Shown piece by piece: positions 32,700 through 43,258 of a stretch of DNA of 46,038 bases (position 1 is the first letter of the stretch; the number at the start of each line of letters is the position of its first letter). Under the pieces are notes generated by a model. It ran no database searches. It was not told the DNA's origin and saw nothing but the letters and a program-made list of their open reading frames with translations. Source of the DNA: Clostridia bacterium (GTDB lineage Bacteria > Bacillota > Clostridia > Saccharofermentanales > UBA5734); NCBI GenBank assembly GCA_009928985.1, contig SABL01000008.1, positions 1 to 46,038 of the forward strand. The letters run 5' to 3'. Made by a program: the position numbers and the translations under genes.

Positions 32700-35600
32700 A
32701 TGAGTAAACAGCTTTTGAGCATCATTCTGGCTATTAGCATTGGAGTGACCACAGTTGCGGTTATTCAGATCAAGCCATGGCAGCGTGGTCAGCCCCCGGC
32801 TGCATTATCTGGCGAAGCACAGGATCAAGACAGCCAGGACCCCCTGGATCAACCCCTGGAAACGTCGGCTGGTGACTCTGGCCAGAAGCCAGGCGGGGAT
32901 CCATCTGGCGAAGACCCAGACCGCGACCCATCTAATGGCCCTGATTTTCCGGCCGATTCCAACGTACCCCTTGGCGAGCTGCTGGAGGGTGAGATGCCTG
33001 TCGAACCCCTGCTGCCGGTCAGCTCTGGTTCCGGTCCCGTTAAGCTCTCCACCCGGATTTTCACCATCCAATTCGAAACCAATGGGGGCTCGCCTATCGA
33101 GGCCCTTCAGATACCAGAAGGAACCCGGCTTGGCGGACTGCCTGTGCCGTTCCGGACCGATTCGATCTTCATGGGCTGGTATTATGATGCGGACCTGAAA
33201 AACCGTGTCTCCGACAGCCATGTGATCCGGAGCAATCTGACACTCTACGCCCAATATACGAATACGGCTCCTCTGCAGGAATCCGAAACGCCGCGTGCTG
33301 CAACCGCTCTGGACCAGCCGCAGAGCTTTACCTTCATTGTGGTCGCACCGTCGTCAATGTCGCTTGCCGAGGTCAAGTCAGCGATCCTGGCCAAAAATCT
33401 CAACAACCCCAATGAGACCGGATTTTTCGAACTGTCAGAGTTGAAGGATCGACCATCCGAAGGTGAGATCCAGTATGTCGTGTCCGGCCGGAAGGGTCTT
33501 TTTGCTGCCGGTGCAACGTATAAATTCACCCTGGAAGATGAACGGTTGCGCTATGCCGGATACGGCGAGTCGGTCCGTGACTTCAATTTCACGACGTCAA
33601 AACCAGAGGTCATGAACCTGTCGCTGAATGAAGATCTCGTGTACATTCCGGTAGAGGAGATCGACGACTTCAAGATTGCTGGCCAGGATTCAGGATTCCA
33701 GTCCATTCCATTGGCCACGACCAATCTGGGGACCATCGATTTAACCAGCGGTTCCTTTGAATATGATCGGACTAAGCTGGCTGTCGGCCAGACGGTGGCC
33801 ATATACAAAGGGGTCCGGCCAGACCAGCGATCCATTAACGATGACAGCAGCGAGGGTGAGGTCGCCTATGTCAAGATCACAGCCGTGCAAGGTTCAACCT
33901 GCCAGTTTGTCAACGCTGCTGCCGATGACGTCCTGTTTACCCCCGACATCCTGCCCCTGAACCGGGCGGAAGATCAAGATGACGATCCTGACAATGATTC
34001 TGTCACCGTCGCGCAATCCGTCCTGGACTTTACCAGTGGTGATTATGCTGTCATGGGCCTGGACGACGAGACAACGGTCGATGTCGGCGATTTCCTGGCC
34101 TTTTATTCAGGCTCCTTAACATCTCAAGGCAACCAGGCCTCCTATGGCCAAATCCTGTCCGTCGAGCTGGACAATGGCCGCTATACGATTGGTTACGAGG
34201 TTGTCTCACTGGAAATCCTGCAGTCTGTGATGGACCTCTATGACAATCGAGGTATATCAGGTGACTCCTTGCTCGAAGGGGTCGATACAGAAGATCTGGA
34301 AGAAAGAATCGAGATGCAGGCCAGAAGGAGCGGATTTGCCGAAGAAGCAGCCACCTACCTGGCTGCTCTGACTCTGGAAACCGAAGAATTCACCCGCATG
34401 GATGGTGACTTCGATCTGGCTGGCTACAACATCGCCCTGCAAGATGGCACGCCCTTGTCCCCTGGAGACATGCAACTGATGTCTGGCAGTAAAGTCGAGG
34501 TGGAAGTCACAGAACTAAAAGCCACAATCAATAAAAGGCTGATCCACTTCGATGGTCTGGATGGTTTGCGCTGCACATTGAAGGTTGGCATCGAAATCAG
34601 CATCAGTACCGGCGAAGAAAACCAAATCGTCATCGGTGTCACAGGATATTTCGAGCAGGAAGTCCGCGTGTCCATCAATGCCAGCGGCGGTGCGGTCTGG
34701 AAATGGTGGGGCATTTTCCCGTACATCGATGAATATCGCCTGAATGCCAACATTGATTTGTATGAGTACACAGGGATCCAGATTGAAGCGACCATCACCT
34801 CCAAGGAAAAGGATGAAGAGCTTGATGAAAATGATGCTGGCGAAAATCTCGCCAAGCAGTTGAAGGATCTGCTCGATACCAGGGATAAGTACGTCGGTGA
34901 TGATGAGGCTACAGTCGCCGACGGCTTGAATGAAAAGTACGCCGCCATGCTCGAGAACGAAAGCGACTGGGTCGAACTGTTCAGCCAGAAGATTTTCGAG
35001 CAGGAAGGCTCGGTCGATCCGTTCCACGTCCTGGTCTATTCCATCGAGCTCAAATTCGTGGTCTCAGCCAATATGAATATCTCGATTGGCTGTGATTTCT
35101 ACTACGAAAACGCCAAGCGCTACAATTATTCGATCGGTGTCTTCAAGAAGACCTGCACCACCGAGACCATCGACCTGGTCGAAGAACGCTATGAATTCAC
35201 GTTCTATGTCATGGGCACCATGGGCTTGCGAGCCGGTATCAAATTCGAGATCAAAGTGGGTTTGTTCTCGACCGATCTGGGCAGTCTGGGAATTGCCGCT
35301 GAAGTCGGCGCCTATCTCCGGGTCTGGGGCTATTTCTATTACGAATTGACCTATACAGCTTCCCAGGGGCGAACATCGAAAAGCTCGGGTGCGCTGTACT
35401 TCGAACTGGGGATCTATCTGGAGATCAGCTTTGAAGCCCAGGCCTTCAAGGGTACGTTCTCCTACAATCCCACTTTGTATGAGAATGAATGGCCCCTCTG
35501 GTCGGCAGGAGCGCGGGAGAATGTCCAGGCCTTTGCGGAAATGGAGGAGGAGATTACCGATATTTCCCTGAAAAAGCATATCCAGACCTTTGAGATACCC

Positions 35601-38600
35601 GATACGTTGTTCACCATGAGCTATCTGGATTTGAAAACTGGCGAAACCGGCGAAGGCTTTTATGATGATGCCAAGTCTTTCAAAATCGAAATCACCAACG
35701 AAGCTTTCAGCTATGATCCCAATACCAATCTTCTCAAACTGACGCCCGACGGGGATCCGTCTGAAACCGCTGATATGGTGATTACCTGGATCCAGGCGCC
35801 ACTGGTCTTTACTTCCGAGCCCATTCAGCGAACGATCCAGCTGAACTGGGACAATTACAACGATGGCTATGCGATTGTCTTCCATTCGAGGGGCGGCAGT
35901 GCGGTACCGATGATTCTGAAACCCTTCAAGACGAAAATTTCGGCCCCGACCGACCCCGTGTACCCAGGGTATGATTTTGGCGGCTGGTATCGGGATGAAG
36001 CTCTGACAAAGCCGTATCAGGTTCCCGAGACGATGCCGAACGAGGATGTCCAGGTCTACGCCAAATGGATACCGCGCTCGGATACCGCTTACCGGGTCGA
36101 TCATTACCAGCAAAATCTCGGCAATTCCCTGTATACTTTGGTCGATTCGGTCTCCCTGGTGGGCACAACAGATAGCAGCGTCCCAGCGCCAGTCAAGGAT
36201 TATCCCGGATTTAGGGCGCCAGCCGATCAAAAGCTGTTTATCCAGGCCGACGGCCGGGCTGTGCAAAACTATTACTATAGCCGCAACCGGTATCAGCTGA
36301 CGTTTGCCCAGGGTGAGATCGAGAATGACCTGGCGGACTGGGTCTATTCCCTGAAATACGGTGAGGCGATCGTTGTCCCGCAAATGGCTGCAGCAGGCTA
36401 TGATTTTGTTGGCTGGGTAGAGGCAGAAATCCCGAAAACCATGCCAGCAGCCAACCAGCTCTTTACAGCCCAATGGTCACCTGGCCAAAGCACCCCTTAC
36501 CGGGTCGAGCACCATATCCAGAACACCAACGGCACCGGGTATACGTTACAGACTGCAGAGTATCTTACGGGCGAAACCGAAGCCACGCTCGCCCTGACTG
36601 ACTTATGTTATCAAACCGATGGCATCACGTATTGGCACGGTACGGTGAATGGACAAATCGTCGACAAAACGATCATTGCCAAGACTGGCAAACTGGTGAT
36701 CAAGCTGTACTACAATCGAGTCCAGTCTGATTTCATCACGGTCCTTGATTCCGACCGGACGACGGTAGCATCCTATTATTATGAAGCCCTGGTACGTGAA
36801 CCAGCCCTTCCGACCAAAGACGGCTATACCTTCTCTGGCTGGTATGTGGATGAATCCTTGCTGAATCCTGCATCTTTTGCCAGCCTGCGCATGCCTCCTG
36901 CCAACCTGGTTTTCTATGGCCGGATGATTGCCAATCAGGATACGGCTTACCAGGTTGAGCACTATGTCGAACAGACGGACGGCACCTTCCTGCTCAAACA
37001 GACCGAACAGAAATCAGGTACGACAGACACCGAGGTCAGTGTGTCCGACCTGGTGGATGATTCTTTGGTGATACCAGGCGGGATAAGTTACCGTGACGGC
37101 CAGATAGGTGGCCAGGTTGTTGATGATTTCACCATCGTTGGCGATGGTTCAGTGGTTGTCAAACTCTACTATGTGCGCTCGACCTATCAGCTGACGTTCG
37201 TTTTCGATAATGGCCAGAATCCTGTGACGAGTTTCTTGCGCTTCCAATCACCCGTGGTCGCCCCCGCGCAACCCCAGAAAACAGGCTATACGTTCAAGGG
37301 CTGGGATCGTCCGCTGGCAGAGTCGATCCTAACTGACGATCTGACCTACACCGCACAGTGGGTGCCTCGTTCGGATACTCCCTATACCGTCAAGCATGTC
37401 CGGCAGAACCTGGATGATTCCTACCCGGATGATGGCTTGCTCGTCGAAACGGAGACGCTCACTGGCACCACGCTGGACGAGACCCAGGCCACCAGCAAAA
37501 CCTATCCGGGTTTTACAGCGGCTAAGATCGTCCAGAGCCCGATTGACCCCGACGGATCAACCATCGTGACGATCCACTATGCACGCAACCGCCATGACGT
37601 GACGTGGAAAACCGATGAAAACACCATTTTTGCCACCACGTCTTTCCGCTACGATGAAGTCATCACAGTCCCATCTCCCGCCCCGGTCAAGCAAGGGTAT
37701 GTCCTGGCGGCCTGGACCGGCTTGATGACCGGAGCGACTCTGCCGGATGAGGTTGTGTCCTACGTCGCCCATTGGCAGCCCGCAACCGATACCGCCTATG
37801 GCGTCAGGCATGCGCGCGAGGCCTTGGATGGCACCTATTCAATCGTGGAAATTGAAACCATGTCCGGGACGACTGAGAGCCTGACAGCAGCCAAGGCCAA
37901 GACCTATCCAGGCTTTACTGCGGCGCCGATCACCCAGACGGCCATTGCTGCCGATGGATCCACCATCGTCACGATCCAATACAAACGCAATTCCTATACG
38001 TTGACCTGGCGGTCCGAAGGTCAAGTGTTCAAAACAGAAGAGCTGAAATTCGAATCTCCCCTGACTGTTCCGGAGACAGACCCGGTCAAGACAGGCTATC
38101 ACCTGTCAGGATGGGGAGCTGTTGCCGCAACGATGCCCGCCAGTAACACCAGCTATAACGCTGTTTTTGCTGGTAATGAATATGAGGTGACTTTTGAAGT
38201 GAATGGGGGCATCGGTGACAGCATCCAGATCAGCCAGATCTATGGCGATCCCTATGTGTTGCCTCGAACCATTCCGGTGCGCCCGGGATATGCCTTCACC
38301 GGTTGGCTCACTGAGGAAGGAGACCCGGTTGACGGTAATACACGGATGCTGACCGATGGTGACCACACCCTCTATGCCCAATGGGAGGCTGGCACCAGCA
38401 CGCTCTATAACGTCGAGCACTACCAGCAAAACCTGACTGGTGATTCATACACCTTGATCGATACAGAAACACGCCAGGGTGTCACCGATGGCCAAACCTT
38501 GGCCACCGCCAAGCCCTACACTGGATTCAGTGCTCAGTCCATCACCCAGCAAGCAATTCTTGGGGATGAGTCAACGGTCGTCAAGGTCTATTACACCCGC

Positions 38601-41600
38601 AAGGCGCACCAGTTGACCTTTAAACCAGACAATGGCCAGCCAGACCAGGTTTCTACAGTCCGTTACGGGGCTGCAATTGTACCGCCTACAGGTCTCACCA
38701 AGACCGGCTATGTATTTGCTGGCTGGGATACCGAGCCTGTTGCAACCATGCCGGATTCGAATCTGACCTATACGGCCCAGTGGACCGCCCGCGCGTACAA
38801 GGTCACTCTGGATACTATGGGGGGTGATCTGGCAGTAAAGAGTCTGACCGTTACCTATGACAGCCCATATGGGGCCATGCCAACGCCAACCCGGACCGGC
38901 TATACCTTTGCTGGCTGGTTCATCGCTGCTATCGGTGGCAGTCAGGTTCTGGCAACAGACAGCGTGAGTATCACCGCAGACCAGACCCTCTATGCCCAAT
39001 GGACCGCGAAGACCTATACCATCACGTTTGATACCAATGGCGGATCAGCTTTGGCTGTCAATCAAAAAACAGTCGCCTATGGCAGTTCCTATGGCGACTT
39101 GCCTGTCCCAGAAAAGACGGGGTACACGTGCAGCGGCTGGTTTACGGCTAATAGTGACGGCGTCCAGATCTCAAGCACGGACACGGTAGCTATCACCAAA
39201 GACATGACCCTCTATGCCCAATGGAGTGCCAATTCCTACTGGGTTTCATTCTACGGGAATGGTGCGACTGGTGGCACGATGGCTTCCCAGAACCTGCGCT
39301 ATGATACAGCGGCAAAACTCAAGGCCAACAGCTATACCCGGCTTGGATATGAGTTCACCGGCTGGTCTACATCGCCTTCAGGATCCATTCTCTATGCCGA
39401 CCAGGTCTCGGTCTCGAATCTGACTGCAGCGGCTAACGCCACAGTTAATCTGTATGCCCAATGGAACAAGGTCAGCTATTCGATCCAGTTTATCAGTGCG
39501 GGCGGATCTGCTGTTTCGACAAAGACTGGGTTACACTATGGCGATATAATCTCAGCACCGGCAGACCCAACACGACTGGGTTATACCTTCACTGGCTGGT
39601 TTACTGATTCGACTCTTACGACTCAAATGACCTGGACAACCATGCCAGCACAAAATCTGACCCTGACAGCCGGCTGGATCCGCATCGAGTATCGTGTCAC
39701 CTATGAACTAAGCGGTGGCACCAACCATGGAGATAACCCTGTATCCTATACCGTTGCAAGCCAGGGGTTCAATCTGGGGGCACCAACCCGGACAGGGTAT
39801 GCATTTGACGGCTGGTATACAGATGCGGCCTTTGCCAACAAGGTTTCTGGTGAGGTCATCCCGGCTGGTAGTACAGGCAACCGGACTTTCTACGCGAAAT
39901 GGACGCCTGTTTCGTATAAGATTGACTATAGTAATCTCAATGGCATGACCCATAGCAATCCGACCACCTATACGATCGAAAACAGTTTTGGCCTGTTGGC
40001 CCCGTCAGTCCGGGCCGGATATGAATTTGGTGGCTGGTACGAAACATATGATTTCAGCGGCTCACCGGTCACCCAAATAGCCACCGGCAGCACCGGTGCC
40101 AAAATATTTTACGCCAAGTGGATCATAAAATCGTATCAGATCTCTTATGCGATGAACCTTGGTACAAACAGTGCGGACAACCCCTCGGCTTATACCATTG
40201 AATCTGCGGCTGTTACCCTGGCGGATCCAATCCGGACGGGCTATACCTTTGCCGGCTGGTATACGGATGAGTTGTTTGCCAACAAAGTATCTGACGTTGC
40301 GATCCCAACGGGTAGTACGGGTAACAAGACTTTCCATGCCAAATGGCTGTTGGTCGAGTACGATATCCAATATATCTTGAATGGCGGCACAAACAGCAAC
40401 GGCAATCTGTTGACGTATACCATTGAAACCAGTGATTTTGTTCTTCAGGCCCCGACCAGACTGGGCTACATATTTGGTGGATGGTATCGGACGAGTGATT
40501 TCACGGGTTCCCCTGTTCTGTCAATCCCTAAGGGCAGCACTGGACCGGTGACCCTCAATGCCAAGTGGAGTCAAAACACCTACACAATCACTTATAATCT
40601 GTATGGGGCAACCAATGATACCGCCAATCCAGCAACATATACGGTTGACTCGGCTACCATCACGTTGAAGAGTCCAACCAAAGGCGTGGATGATATTTTC
40701 CTCGGCTGGTATACGAACAGCAGCTTTACGGGTGAAAAAGTGACCCAGATTCTGCAAGGTAGCACCGGGAATCTAGATCTGTATGCCAAGATCGTCAATT
40801 ATGGCAAGTTCAGCGTAACGAATACGAGTGGCAGCACGTTCACGATCAGCCGTACGGGTGGAACCTATGGGTCCCAGACCGTGACATACCGCACCCAGAA
40901 CGGCTCTGCCATCAGTGGCACACATTTTACGGCTGTTAACGGCTCCGTGACGTTTGCCGCAGGGGAAATCACAAAAACGGTAACGGTAAATGAATTGGGT
41001 GTAACGAGCCAGTTCTCAACCTATGTGGCGACGTCCTATTCCAATGCTGATCGCACGTATGTCTTCGACCTGGTCAACGTCGTAGGCGGCGGCAAGCTGG
41101 ATACAAACTCCCGGGCAACCAGAACCATGACAAAAAATCCCTATTACGTGGTCGATGCAACGTATCTGAATGAGTATAAGGGGATTGCCTCGACCAGTTT
41201 GGCCAAGAAAATCAATGAGGATGTTTATGGAGACTGGTATAAAGGGACCTTGTATTCTGGATTATCCAGTCCGGTTTTGCCAGGCAGCGTCTATTCGAGT
41301 TATCTACAGAACTATATCCGGGCGACTGCTTTGAAAATGAAGGTCCAGTTGAGAAATTTCAGCGGTTATGATGATGGCTGGCGGATGTGGCGGTTCGTCC
41401 TGTTCAATAACCACACGGCTAATGTGTCTTTTGATAGTGCGAAAAATTCTACCTCTATTCCTAATCTGCCGGCTGGGACAAAAAGTGCCCTTGTCTATGG
41501 TATAACAGCCGATACAAACAATACAGTCAATTATGCGGTCAGTCTGCCTGGGTACCTGGGGGCAATCACTGCCAGTGGCACAAGCCATGCGGTTTCGATT

Positions 41601-42056
41601 GCAGACGTCGAGTGGGCAACTGGCCAGGACCAGGGCTATTATGTTCTTTATGATTTTACAGAAACATGCGGCATTTCCGTTGGTGCCTACAACTCTGCTT
41701 CCGCTGATTCTGCCTGGAATTTCACCGGTGGCAACCTGTACGCCAGTCCGAAGGATACTACGGAGCCACAATGGATCGGAGTGGCGACAATGGCCAGTGA
41801 CTCCTATTCTAAAGGTGATAAAGTTGTGGTCTCGCTGGTGTTTGATGAAATTGTCAGCAGTGCAACTGGTGTCAGTATCAACACAAGTTATTCAAGCACC
41901 CCTCTGACTCTGAAGGGCGGACTGAATACCAATGTTCTCTATTTTGAAGGTACAGTCGATAATGGCACTATAGTAACAACCAAACCGAATATGAGTAACA
42001 TCACGATCAATAATCCGAATAATATCCTGGACCTGGTCAATAACACGAGCAATTGA
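32700..42056 (+). CDS. Giant surface protein with InlB-type B repeats, MucBP-like repeats and a Calx-beta domain
   Basis: The 3,118-residue protein starts at ATG 32700, eight bases after GGGGAG. An N-terminal hydrophobic segment (residues 5-22, LLSIILAISIGVTTVAV) lacks a clear Ala-X-Ala cleavage site. A Pro/Asp/Gly-rich stalk follows (about 30-105), one B repeat (118-185, FMGWYYD), a unique beta-rich region (about 190-1050), then 17 more B repeats (about 1055-2700) marked by F-GW(Y/F) and LYAQW words. The first part alternates with six MucBP-like units (YRVDHYQQN type). A Calx-beta-like domain (2701-2768) and a unique C-terminus end it. No LPXTG, SLH or other wall anchor is seen. It is probably an adhesin or cell-surface fibre. 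Confidence 0.88.
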   Translation: MSKQLLSIILAISIGVTTVAVIQIKPWQRGQPPAALSGEAQDQDSQDPLDQPLETSAGDSGQKPGGDPSGEDPDRDPSNGPDFPADSNVPLGELLEGEMPVEPLLPVSSGSGPVKLSTRIFTIQFETNGGSPIEALQIPEGTRLGGLPVPFRTDSIFMGWYYDADLKNRVSDSHVIRSNLTLYAQYTNTAPLQESETPRAATALDQPQSFTFIVVAPSSMSLAEVKSAILAKNLNNPNETGFFELSELKDRPSEGEIQYVVSGRKGLFAAGATYKFTLEDERLRYAGYGESVRDFNFTTSKPEVMNLSLNEDLVYIPVEEIDDFKIAGQDSGFQSIPLATTNLGTIDLTSGSFEYDRTKLAVGQTVAIYKGVRPDQRSINDDSSEGEVAYVKITAVQGSTCQFVNAAADDVLFTPDILPLNRAEDQDDDPDNDSVTVAQSVLDFTSGDYAVMGLDDETTVDVGDFLAFYSGSLTSQGNQASYGQILSVELDNGRYTIGYEVVSLEILQSVMDLYDNRGISGDSLLEGVDTEDLEERIEMQARRSGFAEEAATYLAALTLETEEFTRMDGDFDLAGYNIALQDGTPLSPGDMQLMSGSKVEVEVTELKATINKRLIHFDGLDGLRCTLKVGIEISISTGEENQIVIGVTGYFEQEVRVSINASGGAVWKWWGIFPYIDEYRLNANIDLYEYTGIQIEATITSKEKDEELDENDAGENLAKQLKDLLDTRDKYVGDDEATVADGLNEKYAAMLENESDWVELFSQKIFEQEGSVDPFHVLVYSIELKFVVSANMNISIGCDFYYENAKRYNYSIGVFKKTCTTETIDLVEERYEFTFYVMGTMGLRAGIKFEIKVGLFSTDLGSLGIAAEVGAYLRVWGYFYYELTYTASQGRTSKSSGALYFELGIYLEISFEAQAFKGTFSYNPTLYENEWPLWSAGARENVQAFAEMEEEITDISLKKHIQTFEIPDTLFTMSYLDLKTGETGEGFYDDAKSFKIEITNEAFSYDPNTNLLKLTPDGDPSETADMVITWIQAPLVFTSEPIQRTIQLNWDNYNDGYAIVFHSRGGSAVPMILKPFKTKISAPTDPVYPGYDFGGWYRDEALTKPYQVPETMPNEDVQVYAKWIPRSDTAYRVDHYQQNLGNSLYTLVDSVSLVGTTDSSVPAPVKDYPGFRAPADQKLFIQADGRAVQNYYYSRNRYQLTFAQGEIENDLADWVYSLKYGEAIVVPQMAAAGYDFVGWVEAEIPKTMPAANQLFTAQWSPGQSTPYRVEHHIQNTNGTGYTLQTAEYLTGETEATLALTDLCYQTDGITYWHGTVNGQIVDKTIIAKTGKLVIKLYYNRVQSDFITVLDSDRTTVASYYYEALVREPALPTKDGYTFSGWYVDESLLNPASFASLRMPPANLVFYGRMIANQDTAYQVEHYVEQTDGTFLLKQTEQKSGTTDTEVSVSDLVDDSLVIPGGISYRDGQIGGQVVDDFTIVGDGSVVVKLYYVRSTYQLTFVFDNGQNPVTSFLRFQSPVVAPAQPQKTGYTFKGWDRPLAESILTDDLTYTAQWVPRSDTPYTVKHVRQNLDDSYPDDGLLVETETLTGTTLDETQATSKTYPGFTAAKIVQSPIDPDGSTIVTIHYARNRHDVTWKTDENTIFATTSFRYDEVITVPSPAPVKQGYVLAAWTGLMTGATLPDEVVSYVAHWQPATDTAYGVRHAREALDGTYSIVEIETMSGTTESLTAAKAKTYPGFTAAPITQTAIAADGSTIVTIQYKRNSYTLTWRSEGQVFKTEELKFESPLTVPETDPVKTGYHLSGWGAVAATMPASNTSYNAVFAGNEYEVTFEVNGGIGDSIQISQIYGDPYVLPRTIPVRPGYAFTGWLTEEGDPVDGNTRMLTDGDHTLYAQWEAGTSTLYNVEHYQQNLTGDSYTLIDTETRQGVTDGQTLATAKPYTGFSAQSITQQAILGDESTVVKVYYTRKAHQLTFKPDNGQPDQVSTVRYGAAIVPPTGLTKTGYVFAGWDTEPVATMPDSNLTYTAQWTARAYKVTLDTMGGDLAVKSLTVTYDSPYGAMPTPTRTGYTFAGWFIAAIGGSQVLATDSVSITADQTLYAQWTAKTYTITFDTNGGSALAVNQKTVAYGSSYGDLPVPEKTGYTCSGWFTANSDGVQISSTDTVAITKDMTLYAQWSANSYWVSFYGNGATGGTMASQNLRYDTAAKLKANSYTRLGYEFTGWSTSPSGSILYADQVSVSNLTAAANATVNLYAQWNKVSYSIQFISAGGSAVSTKTGLHYGDIISAPADPTRLGYTFTGWFTDSTLTTQMTWTTMPAQNLTLTAGWIRIEYRVTYELSGGTNHGDNPVSYTVASQGFNLGAPTRTGYAFDGWYTDAAFANKVSGEVIPAGSTGNRTFYAKWTPVSYKIDYSNLNGMTHSNPTTYTIENSFGLLAPSVRAGYEFGGWYETYDFSGSPVTQIATGSTGAKIFYAKWIIKSYQISYAMNLGTNSADNPSAYTIESAAVTLADPIRTGYTFAGWYTDELFANKVSDVAIPTGSTGNKTFHAKWLLVEYDIQYILNGGTNSNGNLLTYTIETSDFVLQAPTRLGYIFGGWYRTSDFTGSPVLSIPKGSTGPVTLNAKWSQNTYTITYNLYGATNDTANPATYTVDSATITLKSPTKGVDDIFLGWYTNSSFTGEKVTQILQGSTGNLDLYAKIVNYGKFSVTNTSGSTFTISRTGGTYGSQTVTYRTQNGSAISGTHFTAVNGSVTFAAGEITKTVTVNELGVTSQFSTYVATSYSNADRTYVFDLVNVVGGGKLDTNSRATRTMTKNPYYVVDATYLNEYKGIASTSLAKKINEDVYGDWYKGTLYSGLSSPVLPGSVYSSYLQNYIRATALKMKVQLRNFSGYDDGWRMWRFVLFNNHTANVSFDSAKNSTSIPNLPAGTKSALVYGITADTNNTVNYAVSLPGYLGAITASGTSHAVSIADVEWATGQDQGYYVLYDFTETCGISVGAYNSASADSAWNFTGGNLYASPKDTTEPQWIGVATMASDSYSKGDKVVVSLVFDEIVSSATGVSINTSYSSTPLTLKGGLNTNVLYFEGTVDNGTIVTTKPNMSNITINNPNNILDLVNNTSN
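35870..40800 (+). repeat. Tandem repeat array encoding B repeats and MucBP-like units
   Basis: The GW codons of the B repeats fall at about 35980, 36412, 36838, 37300, 37712, 38110, 38300, 38720, 38915, 39137, 39360, 39593, 39808, 40032, 40253, 40482 and 40704. Up to 38.7 kb the units alternate with MucBP-like modules. After that the period is about 215-233 bp. Near-identical DNA words (such as CTCTATGCCCAATGG) recur, so the array could expand or contract by recombination. Confidence 0.8.
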
Positions 42057-42099
42057 GCGGCTCCAGACCACGGGTAGTTTTGTCAAGGAAGGGGATTCG

Positions 42100-43212
42100 A
42101 TGCCCAAGAAGATACTTACCCTGCTGATCATACTCATCATAATGCTCAGTGGCTCAACGGTCCTGGCCGCTGCTGCGGGATCCTGGCCGGCCGGGGCGAT
42201 CGATTGGACACCTGCAGACGCCAGGGGCCAGAGCAGCAGGATTGCGTTGATTGACACCGGTATTTCCGAACAGGCGATTGATCCGGTTCATCTGGATGAG
42301 GGCTACAACTATCTCGAGCAATCCCCGGACACCAGTGACCAGATCGGCCATGGCACCGCTCTGGCCGGGATTCTATTGGGCCTGCCGGCCAAAAACATTC
42401 CGGGTATGGCCCCGGATGCGACCCTGGTGCCCCTGGTCTATTATTCGCTCGACGCCGACGGCAAGGTCAAGGACGGTGGCAGTGACTTGCTGGCCCAGGC
42501 CATCCGGGATGCTGTGAAAGTCTATCGTTGCCAGGTCATCCTGATCGGAGCTGGCACGATTGGTGATTCTGAAGCCTTGAAATCTGCGATCGAATACGCA
42601 GAAAAGCAGGGTGTCGTGGTGGTCGCAGCCGTCGGCAACGAACAGGAGGACCAGCCAGAGGCTGTGTTTTTCCCTGCTGCCTATGAAACAGTTCTGGGTG
42701 TGGCCGCTCTGCGCGAGGATGGCGGGATCGCGACTTTCTCGCAACGCAATGACTCCGTTAAACTGAGCGCCCCTGGTACAGACCTGAAAGTCGCCACCGT
42801 GCGCGGCAGGACCATCCGGGCCTTCGGCACCTCTTATGCAGCGGCCTTTGTTGCCGGTGGAGTTGCCGTGCTCAGGGCCCAATACCCATCCCTCGATCCA
42901 GGCCAAGTGAGGTCTGCCTTGCTGTCAACTGCCAAGGACATCGCGGCGCAGGGCTATGACCAGGACAGCGGTCATGGGGTGCTGCAGATTGGCCAAGCTC
43001 TCGCCCTGGCGAGAGTGATCGATGAGACCAACCGCGCCGATGAAATCGCACAGCAGCGCTGGATGATCATCCTGGCAGTTTTGCTACTGGTCATTCTTGT
43101 GACAGGATCGATCATCTGGATCCGTTTGACCAGGACAAGTTTTCGATGCCCAAAAGCAATGGGAAAGGCACAGGAAAATCAGTCCAAAGATCGAATTGTC
43201 TCGCCGAAGTGA
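42100..43212 (+). CDS. Membrane-anchored subtilisin-like (S8) serine protease
   Basis: The 370-residue protein has a signal peptide (to about residue 26, LSGSTVLAAAAG) and an S8 catalytic domain with D52 (ALIDTGIS), H84 (IGHGTALAGIL), N180 (AAVGNEQED) and S245 (FGTSYAAAFVAGG). A single C-terminal transmembrane segment (321-343) ends in a short basic tail. This topology, protease outside and C-terminal anchor, recalls mycosin-type S8 proteases, but no type VII genes are here. It starts 43 bp after the giant protein with no terminator between, after AAGGAAGGGG, so the two are probably cotranscribed; processing of the giant protein is a reasonable inference. Confidence 0.9.
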   Translation: MPKKILTLLIILIIMLSGSTVLAAAAGSWPAGAIDWTPADARGQSSRIALIDTGISEQAIDPVHLDEGYNYLEQSPDTSDQIGHGTALAGILLGLPAKNIPGMAPDATLVPLVYYSLDADGKVKDGGSDLLAQAIRDAVKVYRCQVILIGAGTIGDSEALKSAIEYAEKQGVVVVAAVGNEQEDQPEAVFFPAAYETVLGVAALREDGGIATFSQRNDSVKLSAPGTDLKVATVRGRTIRAFGTSYAAAFVAGGVAVLRAQYPSLDPGQVRSALLSTAKDIAAQGYDQDSGHGVLQIGQALALARVIDETNRADEIAQQRWMIILAVLLLVILVTGSIIWIRLTRTSFRCPKAMGKAQENQSKDRIVSPK

Positions 43213-43258
43213 TTATACTGTGGGTAGGAGATCTGTTTACAACAAGGGAGGTAGGGTG

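Noticed and set aside
35064-36473. 469-codon minus-strand open frame inside the giant gene
   Set aside because: It is antisense to the strongly coding repeat protein, lacks a ribosome site, and its sequence looks like the complement of repeat codons.
35870-40800. CRISPR-like periodicity
   Set aside because: The repeats are about 220 bp or longer, diverged and in frame within a protein gene; they encode B repeats and MucBP-like modules.
42100-43212. Type VII secretion mycosin
   Set aside because: The topology is similar, but no EccB/C/D/E, ESAT-6-like or FtsK/SpoIIIE-type ATPase genes are present in the window.
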